Source: Poa pratensis (taxonomy: Eukaryota; Streptophyta; Magnoliopsida; Poales; Poaceae). Taken from it: 64,000 nucleotides of DNA. The notes beneath the pieces were generated by a model. The model was not told the origin of the DNA. It was given only the letters and a program-made list of their open reading frames with translations, and did no database searches. The stretch spans positions 135,772,919 through 135,836,918 of the forward strand of contig CAMZMU010000052.1 of assembly GCA_947311845.1 (NCBI GenBank). The letters run 5' to 3'. Positions 42,701-54,367 of this stretch are shown here, one piece after another (position 1 is the first letter of the stretch; each line of letters opens with the position of its first letter). The translations under genes and the position numbers were made by a program.

Positions 42701-43105
42701 TGTTACAACATGCGTTATATGCAATGTATTGGACTTGTTATACTACTTTGTGTTGACAATATCCATGAGATAAATATGTTGAAAGTTGAAGCAAATGCTG
42801 AAACTAAATTCTTCCTTTGTGTTGATTAAATACCTTTTATTAGAAACTATTGCTTTATGAGTTAACACTTATGCAAAACTGTTTGATGCTTGTCTCGAAA
42901 GTACTATTCATGAAAACGTTTAGCTTGTGTGATTCATTGTTTACTCATTATCTATTTGGTAGCAAATTATAGACCATTGACTTGGATCACTTCATTCATT
43001 TACATGTGCCTTGCAATATTATATGATCAAGATTATGATGGTAGCATGTCACCTCAAAAATTATTTTGTTTTTATCGTTTACCTACTCGAGGACGAGTAG
43101 GAACT
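39761..43105 (+). other. Internal non-coding region of element 1
   Basis: No protein domain is readable. Conserved-looking motifs: 'aaaagcgcttatgggaggca' (40501-40520, shared with element 2 near 48726), aagcttgggga at 41113, and aagcttggggatgc at 41171, which also forms a perfect 9-bp stem (ggggatgcc/ggcatcccc). Such signals may serve RNA packaging or priming. Confidence 0.5.
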
Positions 43106-43119
43106 AAGCTTGGGGATGC
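43106..43119 (+). other. Polypurine-tract-like motif, element 1
   Basis: aagcttggggatgc directly before the right LTR, the position of the plus-strand primer. Confidence 0.65.
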
Positions 43120-44691
43120 TGATACGTCTCAAACGTATCTATAATTTTTGATGTTCCATGCTTGTTTTATACCAATTGCTACATGTTTTGCATCTACTTT
43201 ATATCACTTTTATACATTTTTTGGGACTAACCTATTAACAAGATGCCGAAGTGCCAGTTCCTGTTTTCTGCTGTTTTTGTATTCCAGAAAAGCTAGTCTG
43301 GAAATATTCTCGGAATTGGACGAAACACGGGGGCCTATTTTACCAGAACACACCTGAGGCCAAAGGAGCAGAGAGGAGCCACGGGGCCCCACACGCACCA
43401 GGGCGCCCCCCTCTGCGCGCCCTAGGGTGGTGTGGGCCCCTCGGGGGTCGTCAGCCGCCGCCCTTTCGCCTACTTATTCCCCCCGACGCGAAAACCCTAA
43501 ACCTGAGCAAATATCCACGAAAAGTTCCAGAGACGCCGCCGTCGTCAACCCTAGCTCGGGAGGGTTCAGAACCTCTTCCCGGCACCCTGCCGGAGAGGGG
43601 AATCGTCACCGGAGGCTTCTACATCGCCATGCCTGCCTCCGGAGTGATGCGTGAGTAGTTCATCCTTGGACTACGGGTCCATAGCAGTAGCTAGATGGTT
43701 GTCTCTCCACTTTGTGCCATCATGTTTAGATCTTGTGAGCTGCCCTACATGATCAAGATCATATTATTGTAATGCTACATGTTGTGTTTGCTGGGATCCG
43801 ATGAATATTGAATACTATGTCAAGTTGATTATCAATCTATCTTATATGTTATTTAAGATCTTGCATGCTTTCCGTTACTCGTAGATGCTTTGGCCAAGTA
43901 GATGCTTGTAACTCCAAGAGAGAGTATTTATGCTAGATAGTGGGTTCATGTCTCCGTAATCTGGGACAGTGACAGAAAGTTCTAAGGTTGTGGATGTGCT
44001 GTTGCCACTAGGGATAACCTAACGATGCTATGTCCAGGCATGTGTTTGTTTACATTACGCACTTTACTTAATGCAATTATCCGTTGCTTGCAACTTAATA
44101 CCAACGGGGGACTCGGATGACAACCCGGCGGTGGATTATTAGTCATAGATGCTGTTGGATAACGGTCTATGTATTATGTCGTAATGCCCAATTAAATATC
44201 ATAGTAGTCATCATGTCATATATGCATTGTCATGCGCTCACTATTTGTCAATTGCCCAGCTGTAATTTGTTCACCCAACATGTTAGTTATCTTTTATGGA
44301 GAGACACCACTAGTGAACTGTGGACCCCGGTCCATTCTTTTACACTGATTAAACAACCACAAACTGCAAACTGTTCCTTTTTCATTCTCTGCAATTTAAT
44401 ACTCATTTTCCACACCATACGTTTAATCCTTTGTTTTCAGCAAGCCAGTGAGATTGACAACCTCACTGTTTCGTTGGGGCAAAGTAGTTTGATTGTGTTG
44501 TGTGCAGATTCCACGTCAACAGTCCAGACTCCCTGCAACAGCTATTTTTCTGGAGCCGTTGACAACCTTCTGAAGTGCTACTGCTCCTACTGGTTCGATC
44601 ACCTTGGTTTCATACTGAGGGAAAACTTACTGCTGACTACATCATACCTTCCTCTTGGGATCTCCCAATGAACGTGTGTTTCACGTCATCA
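43120..44691 (+). repeat. Right LTR of gypsy-type element 1 (1572 bp)
   Basis: Partner of 37848-39432; followed by the target duplication gccgt. Confidence 0.92.
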
Positions 44692-44696
44692 GCCGT

Positions 44697-45308
44697 CATG
44701 ACCCGGGCGAAGATCCTTCCGCAGCCGAGCTTTGGACGCCATCAACGGTGTCTTCAACGACCACAAGGCCAACGCGGAGCTCCTTCTCTCCGCCGAGCTA
44801 GCGGAGATCAGCATGGGCGACATGACCATGACGGACTACTCCAGAAACTCAACTCCATCGCTGACGGCCTTGCCGATCTCGGATCGCTGGTCGACGATGC
44901 CAAGCTCATCATCCACTGCCTCAACGGCCTCAACGGCAAGTACGAGGGTGCCTCCGATCTCATCTCGCTCATGGTCCCTATTCCGACCTTCGCCCAGTGC
45001 CGCTCCATGCTCTCGCTGCAGGAGATGAAGAAAAAGAGTCGCCGCGGCCACGCTACCGACTCCACCTTCTACTCCAACACCTCAGGCAATGGTCGCGGCA
45101 ACGGTTGAGGCAAGAAGAAGCAAGCCAAGGAAGATGCGACTAGGGACGTCGCCCCCATAATGCCTGCCGCGTCGGCACACGCTACTCCTGCACCTGTGGC
45201 CCCGGCGCCCGCCGCCGTCACCGCGCCGTCCTCACCTGGCCCACGCCTCAGCACCCCTGGAACGGGGCGATTCAGATGTGGCCTTATGGCTCGGCCGGCT
45301 ACGCCGGC
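44697..45308 (+). pseudogene. Copia gag, middle part
   Basis: Between the two nested elements. GC-rich coding-type sequence with gag-like blocks (DYSRNSTPSLTALP; LSLQEMKKKSRRG) in changing frames and with stops. Continues the gag interrupted at 37847 and leads to the protease region at 55918. Confidence 0.55.
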
Positions 45309-45313
45309 GCACG

Positions 45314-46858
45314 TGATGCATGTAAAATACATACATGAACTTTGCATTATTTTATTCATATTCCAATCATATTTGCATCATAAGGGTTATATTATTGATT
45401 TATAATGATTTGGGAATAATTCACAAGTTCCCCTATTTTTCTGGAATTAACCCTGCGCAGGCAGAAAACCCCATTTTCTATATTTTGATGTTTCAGGGAC
45501 CCAAAACGACGTCCAAATGACTTGCAATTTTAGGAGCATCAATATTTGGAAGGAAGAAGACCTGGGAGCGAAGGAACCGAACAAACGGAGGCTCAAGGGC
45601 CAAAAGGGGGTGGCCCACGCGGCCACAGTACCTGGCCGCGTGGGACCCACCATCTCAGCCCTCGATGCTCCGTTGCCGTCGATCTTTGCTCCACCGACTT
45701 CGTCTTGACCTAAAATCGACTATAAAATAGTCCCCCGAGGAGTTTCGAGGGAGGCGGCGGAGAAACACAAAACCACGAAACAGAGAGATAGAAGGCTGCC
45801 ACCGGAGAAGATCGGAGGGGGAAACACCGCCGGAATCACCTCCGGAGGGCTCCACCCCCCCCTCCGGCGTGTTCATCATCAACATATACAACAAGATCTT
45901 CTCCACCATCATCACCATGATGAAGGGGGAGTAGTCCACCTCCTGGATTTGGGTTTGTGGTGGTAACTTATGTATCTCTCCTCTCTTTGAGCTTCACTAA
46001 TTAGTACCGTATGAGCTGCTGAACATGATTACGGTCATCTATGTAATTCCTATGGTGGATATTGTGGTGTGGGATGATAATTGTTATGCTTTTACCGTTG
46101 TGTTGGATCTTTTATGACTTGTCATACTTTGGAGATATTCTATGATACATGTGATGGTTTGATTTATGCATAATGCCTTGTTTATCCTTGTCATGAGGTG
46201 ATTGACACCACCACGTGGGGATAGATGAGAGAGATGTGGTCATGCACACGAAATATAAATCATTGCACTAGTGTTTAGAATATTGTCCATTATGAAGTAT
46301 GATGTATGTAGATACGGGATGGCCGGTGTAACAACGGCATATGTATTGAGTGACACAATACAGCCCAACATCCTTTATCTGGGGGTAAAAAGGAAGAAGT
46401 ATGATGTGGGAGTGACAACAACCACGCTAGCCTTACGAGGATGACATAGCAACACAAATGATTATTTTCTTCCAACTATGTGTTTTAGAACATGTAGCCG
46501 TCATAGAAGTTTACCATGAATGCATGACAATTGTGTGTACTTTTATTATCTATAACATGATCACCACCATAGACTGAGAGAGAGGATGAGTGAAACCATG
46601 AACCCATGTCCATTGTTCCTATAAGTGAAACACAAACTTGAGCTTGTCCTCTTGCTGCATAGAGGATTGGGCTTTCTCTCTCTTTGAGAGCTTTTACTTG
46701 CTACCTTCAGCACTTTTACCAAAAATCCCAAAAACACTTGCATCTTTCATTATTTTATTTATCATTCTTGTTACCAATACCTTCAGCTCCCTATGGGTTT
46801 GACAACCTTTTCTAATCAAAAGGTACTACAATTGATCTCCTGCACTTGGGAGTCATCA
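45314..46858 (+). repeat. Left LTR of gypsy-type element 2 (1545 bp)
   Basis: Very similar to 54368-55912 with few substitutions and small indels, so this insertion looks younger than element 1. Confidence 0.93.
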
Positions 46859-46869
46859 AGATACTTTTC

Positions 46870-46887
46870 TGGCGCCGTTGCCGGGGA
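46870..46887 (+). other. Primer-binding site for tRNA-Asp, element 2
   Basis: tggcgccgttgccgggga, 11 bases after the LTR, complementary to the 3' end of tRNA-Asp. Confidence 0.8.
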
Positions 46888-46951
46888 GCGTAGCGCTATT
46901 GGTAAGAAGTTTGGTAAGGAAACTTGAAAGCTGTTTTATCTCATTGTTACT

Positions 46952-48130
46952 ATGGGTTTCATGGATGAATATACACCTGAGGAACTTGAATCATTTGCAC
47001 ATGAGGAACTTGAATTATTAAAAGAAGCTGATTATGTCTTTTCTCCAGAAAAGAAGAATCTTAGAAAACTGATTGGGTGGCTAAATGAGTGTGCTAAACG
47101 ACTTTGTGGGTTATATAATGTGTCTTTCTGCACAAGACAAAATGATAAGCATCTCTATTTTCAATGCAAATGTAGTGACAACTCTATAATTGCCTCATAC
47201 CATAAGAAGGATAATAATTGCTTTGACATAAGATTACGGGACCAATTTATTGCTTTCATGGGAGCTCATGAGGTGGATTTAATTATTAATAAGAAATATA
47301 AAACTTGTGAAGTAGCTCGTGATCTTAAAGAAACAAGTTCAATGCTCCTTGAACAATTTCAAGAAACCTTTTCTGATAATGCTTATGTTATTAAATATAA
47401 AGAGATAACTCTTGCTGCCATGGAAAGAACTAATATTTTTCAGGAAGAAGATGATGAAAACATAAGCTTGGAAGAGGAAGAATGTGAAGAAGAGGATAAA
47501 AACCTAAGCTTGGGGATGCCCATGCAATCTCAAGAAGATGATGAAAAGGATGAACAACTAGAAGAGTTGGATCTCCCAACTTCACCATCAACAAATGACA
47601 GTAACACTCAAACTCAAAAACCTTTTGTTATTTATGAGAACCCATGTTATGATGAATGTGATATTTTCAGTCCACCTACTATTGAGGATATAGTTTATGT
47701 TGATTATGATATGCCTCCTATATATGATGATTACAATGATGATTATGAATGTTTTACTCCCACTATCACTAATAGGAAGGATTCTACTTATGTGGAGAGT
47801 ATTAATACTTTTATGCTTGTAGATCATGAAAGACATGTTTTATGTCATAATTATATTGTTGAATTCATTCATGATGCTACTGAAAGTTATTATGAGAGGG
47901 GAAAATATGGTTCTAAACATTTCAATATTATTACGTTTCCTCTCTTTAAGTTCAAAGTCTTGAAATTGCTCTTGTTTTATCTTCCTATGCTACTTGCTTT
48001 ATGTTTCAATGATTTATTTTCTTACAAGATCCCAATGCATAGGAAGTGGGTGAGACTTAAATATGTTTCATATTTTTCCTTGATGCTCACCTTTGCGTTT
48101 CAATTCTTATTCCTATGTGAGCATCATTAA
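46952..48130 (+). CDS. 392-codon ORF of gypsy-type element 2, unknown
   Basis: An intact ORF at the gag position, starting MGFMDEYTPEELESF. Residues about 1-150 are mixed charged with Cys residues (CAKRLCGLYNVSFC, FQCKCSDN). The middle (about 165-210) is very acidic (EEDDENISLEEEECEEEDK), then comes a Tyr/Asp-rich stretch (YDMPPIYDDYNDDYE). The C-terminus has two hydrophobic segments (about 335-355, LKLLLFYLPMLLALCF, and about 375-388). There is no zinc knuckle of retroviral type and no protease. Codons NLSLGMP come from a polypurine-like aagcttggggatgc motif. It may be a gag-like or membrane protein peculiar to non-autonomous grass LTR elements. The open frame suggests recent function. Confidence 0.6.
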   Translation: MGFMDEYTPEELESFAHEELELLKEADYVFSPEKKNLRKLIGWLNECAKRLCGLYNVSFCTRQNDKHLYFQCKCSDNSIIASYHKKDNNCFDIRLRDQFIAFMGAHEVDLIINKKYKTCEVARDLKETSSMLLEQFQETFSDNAYVIKYKEITLAAMERTNIFQEEDDENISLEEEECEEEDKNLSLGMPMQSQEDDEKDEQLEELDLPTSPSTNDSNTQTQKPFVIYENPCYDECDIFSPPTIEDIVYVDYDMPPIYDDYNDDYECFTPTITNRKDSTYVESINTFMLVDHERHVLCHNYIVEFIHDATESYYERGKYGSKHFNIITFPLFKFKVLKLLLFYLPMLLALCFNDLFSYKIPMHRKWVRLKYVSYFSLMLTFAFQFLFLCEHH

Positions 48131-50000
48131 AACTATCATGGCTGTCCAGAAAACAGATTCCTAAGCTTCACTGCGAAAAATGTTAAAAATCACAGAAAAG
48201 GAATTTTGACCTGAAATTTTACGACAGCAATCTTCAGTTATTAATACACATTTAATTAGTTCAAAATTTTCTGATTTGAGCAACGTAGGTGCTTCTAAAA
48301 ATTGACTCTTTACGGGCTGTCCAGTTTTTGACAGATTCTGTCTTTATTTTGCATTACTCTCATTACTTGTGTTTTGTGTAGTTCTATTGGTCAAAGAGCA
48401 ATACACAACCATAGTAATAGTAGTTAATGTTTAGAATCAACTCATGATATGTCTTTGCTGCACCTATGAGGATTTAATTTATGGAGACACTAACCCCTCT
48501 AATCAAGTTTTATGATGAGTTTTGTGTAAAGGAATTTTCAAGTGGAAGAGTTGAGGGTGATGAACAATGATCAGGAGGGACAAAAACTCAAGCTTGGGGA
48601 TGTTACCTCTAGGCTCACCCTACATACATCAAATAAGTACAAGAATTTAAGCTTGGGGATGCCAAGCCACCTCACTCCAACCATCTTGATATCACGTAAG
48701 AAGCCTAGCTATATGGCTATAAAGAAAGCGCTTTACGGGAGGCAACCGGTTGTTTTTATTTTTGATTTTCTTTGTGTCCTCTTGCTGTAACAAGAGACTT
48801 AGTTTATAGTTTTGTTTCTGAAATTTTTAATAAAGTGCCAAGTTTTACCCATTTTGGTGTGAAAAAATTGCTTATAGCATTCGGAGATATTATTCCAGCA
48901 CGAATCTGTGGACGGTTTGATTTTTAATTTCTATTCTGTAACTCCGAATGAGCTGATATTTAAACTGTAGTTGCAAATTTTCATCCTCTGTATGGATGAA
49001 TTGTTTCAGAATTTTTTGACAAAGTTAAGTAGGGTGGAAAAATACGTTTTGCTGCTGCTGTTTTTCTGTATAAATTCTGTCCCATTTTGTTTGATGCATG
49101 CTTAGAACTTTTAGCTTGAATCTTTCAGATCCAATTCAGTTTATGAGTAGGCATACAACACAATACACTTACTGGACATTCATATAATTTTTGTCTAAGG
49201 ATTGTATGCAGCAAGAAACCTATTTGTTTATCACTACTAATGTCACCCCACAGAAAAGAAATGGGAGAAACGGTGTTTTGAAGTTTTTTCACAGGGATTA
49301 GAGGAGATGCACCAAGAGTTATCTAAGAATGGTGAAAACCATAAGCTTGGGGATGTGAAGACAACCCACTGGACCAACACACTCTCGGTTTGCACACGTC
49401 TAATTCTGTTTTTCGATCAATGCACTTTATCGCATAAACTTGGAGCGTATTTTGTTTGTTTTTGTTTTGATTTTTATTTTTGAAAGACCACCACATTATC
49501 ATTTATATATGAGAGAGCTACTGGAAATATGGGTTGAAATATGTTGGATGCCATTATAAGATTGGGAAAAGGGATGCTTGAGTTGATTTTAAAAGATACA
49601 TATAGTTGCATGATTCATAAGCTTGTCAATGAATAGTAATTTGTTAGTGTTTTATCAAGAGCTATCTTTTATTCATGATTTGATGCTGAATGTTACTTTA
49701 GTTTGTTTAACATGAATTAGTTAGTTCTATAGACGCTCATGCATGCTTTTAGACGGTCAACTTTCTCCCTCTTGCTAGCCCAAAAATTCCAACAAGCAAA
49801 AAACTTGTTTCCAACACCTTCAACCAAAGTTTTTCCAGTGAGTCCACCATATCTACCTATTAGCTTTATGCTATTCCGAGTATGTTTACCATGTTAATTT
49901 GTATCATTTATACCTCTGAATTAAAATGCTTATGTTGTTGATTGTTATGGTAAAAGTCGGTTATATAGCTCTCACGAACTTGATGCACACTTTACTTTTA
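48131..50000 (+). other. Internal non-coding region of element 2
   Basis: No readable domain. Contains copies of aagcttggggatg at 48590, 48649 and 49343, and the shared motif gcgctttacgggaggcaacc (48728-48747), matching the arrangement in element 1. Confidence 0.55.
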
Positions 50001-51045
50001 TAGTAAATTGCCCGTGCGTTGCTACGGGCAAACAAATTTGACTGAATACGGGCAAACAAATTAACAAATCTAACAATAGGTTCTCATCTTTTTCAAATCT
50101 GTTCCCATTGTAAACATAATATATAGGTTGACATCAGCATAGACTATGATTAATATGCAGTTTTCTTGGGAGTCAGATATGTTTAAAGGATGCTTTCATT
50201 TACACCAGACTATAAGAGCTGACCAATCAGACTACAACATTCCAATTACCACTATATTTGCGTAGACGACTCAGTTTCATCAGTGCCCATCCACGACGAT
50301 TGAACCTTTATGTTCTCGACATGGAATGTGATGTGTGTCATCGTAGTTCAGAAACAAATGCTAGATACAGAGAAATAATATAGCAAATGGTGGATCGAGT
50401 GCATGTTTGTACAATATCTCCAGGAGCAACACATCGCAAGGGGCTATCGTTATACACGCAATTTTCGATCCAGAACGCCCTGGCTGTGCATGTCACAATT
50501 AACACATAGACTTTTGCTTGCCCGTTGAGACTTGAGAGCCTGAGACCAAGCCGATCAGTCTGCTTCGTCCGCCGGCAGCCCTCCAGCCAAGCAAGCGAGC
50601 ACGGACGAAGCAAATATGCACCCAGCGCAGCAGAAATCAGAAGTGACGACAGGAAGCAGCAGGCATCAGGAGGACCGGAGTAGAGCATGGAGGGATTAGG
50701 GATATTTGGAAGGAAGTCACCTTGCAAGCAGCGGCCGAGGCAAATCCAGGTTGGGGAGTGCGACGGGACAGGGCGGCGAGGTGATTCTAGGTGACGGCGA
50801 GCGACGTGGGTGGCGCACTCTTGGGTCACTCGCGAGCTGATCCAGTCTGCTGGCCTGGTCAATTGATCGAACAGAAAGAGAGAGAGACGGCACATGGATA
50901 GCAGGGGAGGGCAGTGTGAGGCGGGAGGACCAGGGGGCCAAGCGGAGGCCATCGATCCCGTTGACGACCGGTAGGGGAGTCGGTGGCATCCCCTGCAGTC
51001 CTGGACACCACCGCCACCAGAGCCGGCCTACCCTGCCCATCGCTA

Positions 51046-51125
51046 CACCCCACCAGAAGCAGTGCTTCTCCTCCGTTCCTGACCTCACCCCACCAGAAGC
51101 AGTGCTTCTCCTCCGTTCCTGACCT
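51046..51125. repeat. 40-bp perfect tandem duplication
   Basis: Two copies of the unit starting caccccaccagaagcagtgc at 51046 and 51086, with no difference seen. Confidence 0.9.
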
Positions 51126-51339
51126 CCCTCTGCCTTCCCGACCCTCTCTCTCCCTGGCGCAAGCGCGGATCTGCTGAACGTGGGATGAATCGTGCAGGGG
51201 CGCTGCTCGGGTTGGGCGTCAGAGAAGCGGGCCAGCGCGGCGGAGTCCTGGGCGGCGCAGGGTAGGTGGTGGCGTGGTGGTGAGCGAAAGAGATGGCAAG
51301 GATGGGTCAGTATAACTAAAAAATTAATGCAGAAGTGCA

Positions 51340-51535
51340 AAGCTTGGCAAATGAAATTGTTTGAGTACTCGACGGGAGCAGCGACTACATGGCGTGAGCT
51401 AAGAAGCTGGTCAACTCCAAAACTGCTTCATCAAATCATGTTAAAAATAAAGGCAATGAATTCAGAACTCAAGGGTAATAATCAGGAAATTAAAAAATTG
51501 AAGCTGACATCCATCGATGGGCAGAGAGAGAGATG
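51340..51535 (+). other. Exon-like fragment in Helitron
   Basis: An AT-richer stretch in frame with KAWQMKLFEYSTGAATTWRE and LLHQIMLKIKAMNSELKGN, amphipathic and helix-prone, between GC-rich parts. It looks like captured coding sequence but no family is recognised and no splice partners are certain. Confidence 0.3.
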
Positions 51536-52328
51536 AATTATGAATATATGTGCCGCCTCTATTGCAACCAAACCATCAGGAAACTGATGAGTATGATAAT
51601 CCCTAGATGAATATATGTGCCGCCTCTTTTGCATCAGCGACTTCATATCATTCTCACCATGATTATCAGCCGAACTAATGAGTATGATAATCCCTAGATG
51701 AAATCTGCATGAGATTCAGTCCCCGAAATCAAATATGCAAGAGATCCACACTCATCGAATTAAAATCTGCTGGAGACAACCTCGCCGGAGGAGCGACAAA
51801 TCTCTGAAACTGTCTGGTGCATCTGGTGGGGCAGAGCGTCGTAATACCACCAAGGAACCTGCACAGGCGAACAATATTTTCAGTGTCCAATGATACAATG
51901 TAATTATATGCAGCAAATTGTTTTCAGAGTTGCCGAAAGTGGTCAACATTTAGACGAAGTGTGGCCACTTGGGAAGCTCTTGTGCCCTTCTTTGATGAAG
52001 CCTGCGTGTTGAAATTCTAAATGGATGCAGCATCGAGTTCAGTGTGGCAATTCTGAACAATAAAGGGGTCTGAAGAAGCAACAGAGAGCTCACCTGCACT
52101 CCGTCGGGAAAACATTGCCAGTAGAAATTGGGGCATGGACGCCCAACGCTGTCCATGATCGCGTCGGTGAGGACGCCGGTGCTGAGCATGGAGAACAACA
52201 GTCCTTTCAATTTTGCCATGGGATTGATTACATTTTTTCTGAACCGAGAAGTGAGTGAGCAGAGCGGTAATCTGAAATCCAAAATATCTGAATAAACCAG
52301 CTACAGAGCTCGACCACCGCTGACATCC

Positions 52329-52876
52329 ATGGCCGCTGCATCCGGCGAGTACGCCGACCTGATGGCGCTCATGCGGGGGAAGCACGACGCCGACGAGCTT
52401 CGCACCCGACGCAGCCACGGATTGAGAAGGTCGACCGCTCGGTGTCGCCGTTGACGACGACGACCCGATGTCGCTCTTGCGCGGGCAGAACGGCGTCGGC
52501 GAGCTCTCCATCAGCGCACCCCGCGCAGCCGCGGATCGAGAAGGTCGAGCTCTCGCCATCGGCGCACCCCGCGCAGCCGCGGCGCGAGAAGGTAGAGCTC
52601 TCGCTATCGGCGCACCCCGTGCAGGCGAGGATCGAGAAGGTCGAGCCCTCGGTGTGGGACTCGTATCATAAGCTTGATTGCAGCAGCGGAGGCAGGATGA
52701 GAGGTCGGGAGCTTGTGCGGATGGCGGATCGGGAACTCCTTCCGCAGTTGAAGCGAAGAGGTCGCGCATGGCGGCGGCTTCCCAAGCCTCAGAGCAAAGA
52801 AGTCAAGAGGCAGTTCTCACCTTGTGCACGCGTCCTACTCCGTCGGCGTAGCATGGCGGGGCGGTGGCAGCGCTGA
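52329..52876 (+). pseudogene. Captured repetitive ORF in Helitron
   Basis: ATG at 52329 opens MAAASGEYADLMALMRGKHD. A related block (DDDPMSLLRGQNGVGELS) follows in another frame, then three to four 48-bp repeats starting at 52501, 52547 and 52595, coding units such as ELSPSAHPAQPRIEKV in one frame. An open frame runs on to 52876. Repeated 'L-M/L-x-L-M/L-R-G' blocks suggest a duplicated gene fragment. Opposite in strand to the Helitron. No family is recognised. Confidence 0.35.
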
Positions 52877-53300
52877 CGACAGGAGCTCGGCCGACGACGA
52901 TGCAGCAGATCAATTGGGTTGAGGCGGAGGCAATGGGAGACGGGGACCCTACCGCCGGACTGGAGGGACTGCAGATCAGGGGCATGTAGGTTTGGGGCCG
53001 CCGCAATCCCTTTCCACCGGCTGGAGGAGGTAGAGGTCGCCGGTGGCCGGAGATCAAGGGGGTGGTGGCTGGTTGTGGGTGGCGGCCAGGGACGATTCGT
53101 TCGGGTGTGGGGAGAAGAAAAGACGACGAACCGGTACGCTGGCAAAATATGCGGTTTGGTGGGAGGGCAATTCGGTAAAAAGCATCACTTACCGGTGGCA
53201 GTGGTGGGTAATATCTCTTAACTTACGGGTAAATTGGGAAACAGAAAAACGTACCATGACCATGACCATCACCACCTCTAGGCATATTATATAGTAGAGA

Positions 53301-54353
53301 TTGCACTTAATGAACATGACCCATTGTGATTAAAATTATGATGTTATGAGGTTGACAAATGCCTTTGGTTGAGAGTTAGCAGAAATGTGTATCACATGGA
53401 ACGCTTTCGACATTGCACTCATTTATATTTAGTTGATGTCATGTACTTTTGTTTATGGATGCTTACCATGGGTGAAATAAATGTGGGAATGAAGTAAGTT
53501 TAAATGAGTTTGTATAAATGGTTAGAGAGACGCCTGGACCGCTAATCTAAGCCATGTAGGATCATGGTGGAAATTTACTTACATGCTATGGTGAACCGTC
53601 TGTGATACACCTTACAATAAAAAGCTATCCAATGGTAAATAAAAAGGGTGTTGAGACTGTTCATTATGTTTGTTTGTCTTGTCATTTTGATATGGGCTTG
53701 TTCCATATCCTGGGACAAGAGGTACCCCAGTTGACGCTCTTGATGATACTATTTTACTTACAATGATATTTAAATTGAACTTGCTTTGTTTTCCTAGTTG
53801 AGTAACACATGGAGTAGGTACTCGTATTCAAGGGGCATGAGACTTTCAACCCATACTTTGTCAAGCACATTACTCATATTTGCTTTCACTTTAAACTTAA
53901 TCATTCAAGATGCTATGATGGGGGCAATGAGAGCTTGACACCAAGGAATACCACATTACAATCATTAACTTAAGTAGAAGCGTTTGGAAGATTAATGAAC
54001 TTATTCATGCTTTACCTCTACTCATATATCTTTCCAGAGTGTCCACCTTTGATATTCAGATTTCCATCTACACTCTGTGACCATTGTAGGATGTTCTTAC
54101 TTATCATTATGCATACTTGAAGTTCATAGTACTTTTTCATTTATGTTACACTTTGTGAATTATCATTGAACATCCTTACATTGAATATTTGATATCACTT
54201 CATAAACTATCTTGCATATTGTTACATCTTATTAAGAATGAACCATTTGACTCTATGTAGCAATAGTAATCATCTTTGATATCCATTGATAGTATTGAAA
54301 TGCAAAGTCCATGTTAGTTTTATCACCTTCATACTAGAGGACGAGCATGGGTT
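53301..54353 (+). other. Internal region of element 2, right part
   Basis: AT-rich non-coding sequence resuming after the Helitron and leading to the polypurine tract. No domain is readable. Confidence 0.5.
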
Positions 54354-54367
54354 AAGCTTGGGGATGC
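54354..54367 (+). other. Polypurine-tract-like motif, element 2
   Basis: aagcttggggatgc directly before the right LTR. Confidence 0.65.

Larger units (their letters stand above)
37848..44691 (+). mobile_element. Non-autonomous gypsy-type LTR element 1
   Basis: LTRs at 37848-39432 and 43120-44691 begin TGATACGTC and end CGTCATCA. The 5-bp duplication gccgt flanks it (37843-37847 and 44692-44696). A tRNA-Asp-type primer-binding site follows the left LTR by 11 bases, and aagcttggggatgc abuts the right LTR as polypurine tract. The internal 3.7 kb has no protease, reverse transcriptase or integrase, so it would rely on a partner element. It is inserted in the copia gag. Confidence 0.93.
50001..53300 (-). 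mobile_element. Helitron (3.3 kb) inside LTR element 2
   Basis: On the minus strand it begins TCTCTACTATATAATATGCC at 53300, preceded by A, and ends with the hairpin gcccgtagcaacgcacgggc (50010-50029) followed by aatttaCTA and a T, close to the CTRR|T rule. Similar ends mark the element at 21682-22083. The interior has GC-rich gene-like pieces and no Rep/helicase, so it is a non-autonomous, fragment-carrying Helitron. The terminal CTAT rather than CTRR leaves the last base uncertain. Confidence 0.65.

Noticed and set aside
50338..51340. Two minus-strand ORFs over 200 codons in the Helitron
   Set aside because: Overlap each other in different frames, Ser/Pro/Arg-rich, no motif. Likely chance in captured GC-rich DNA.
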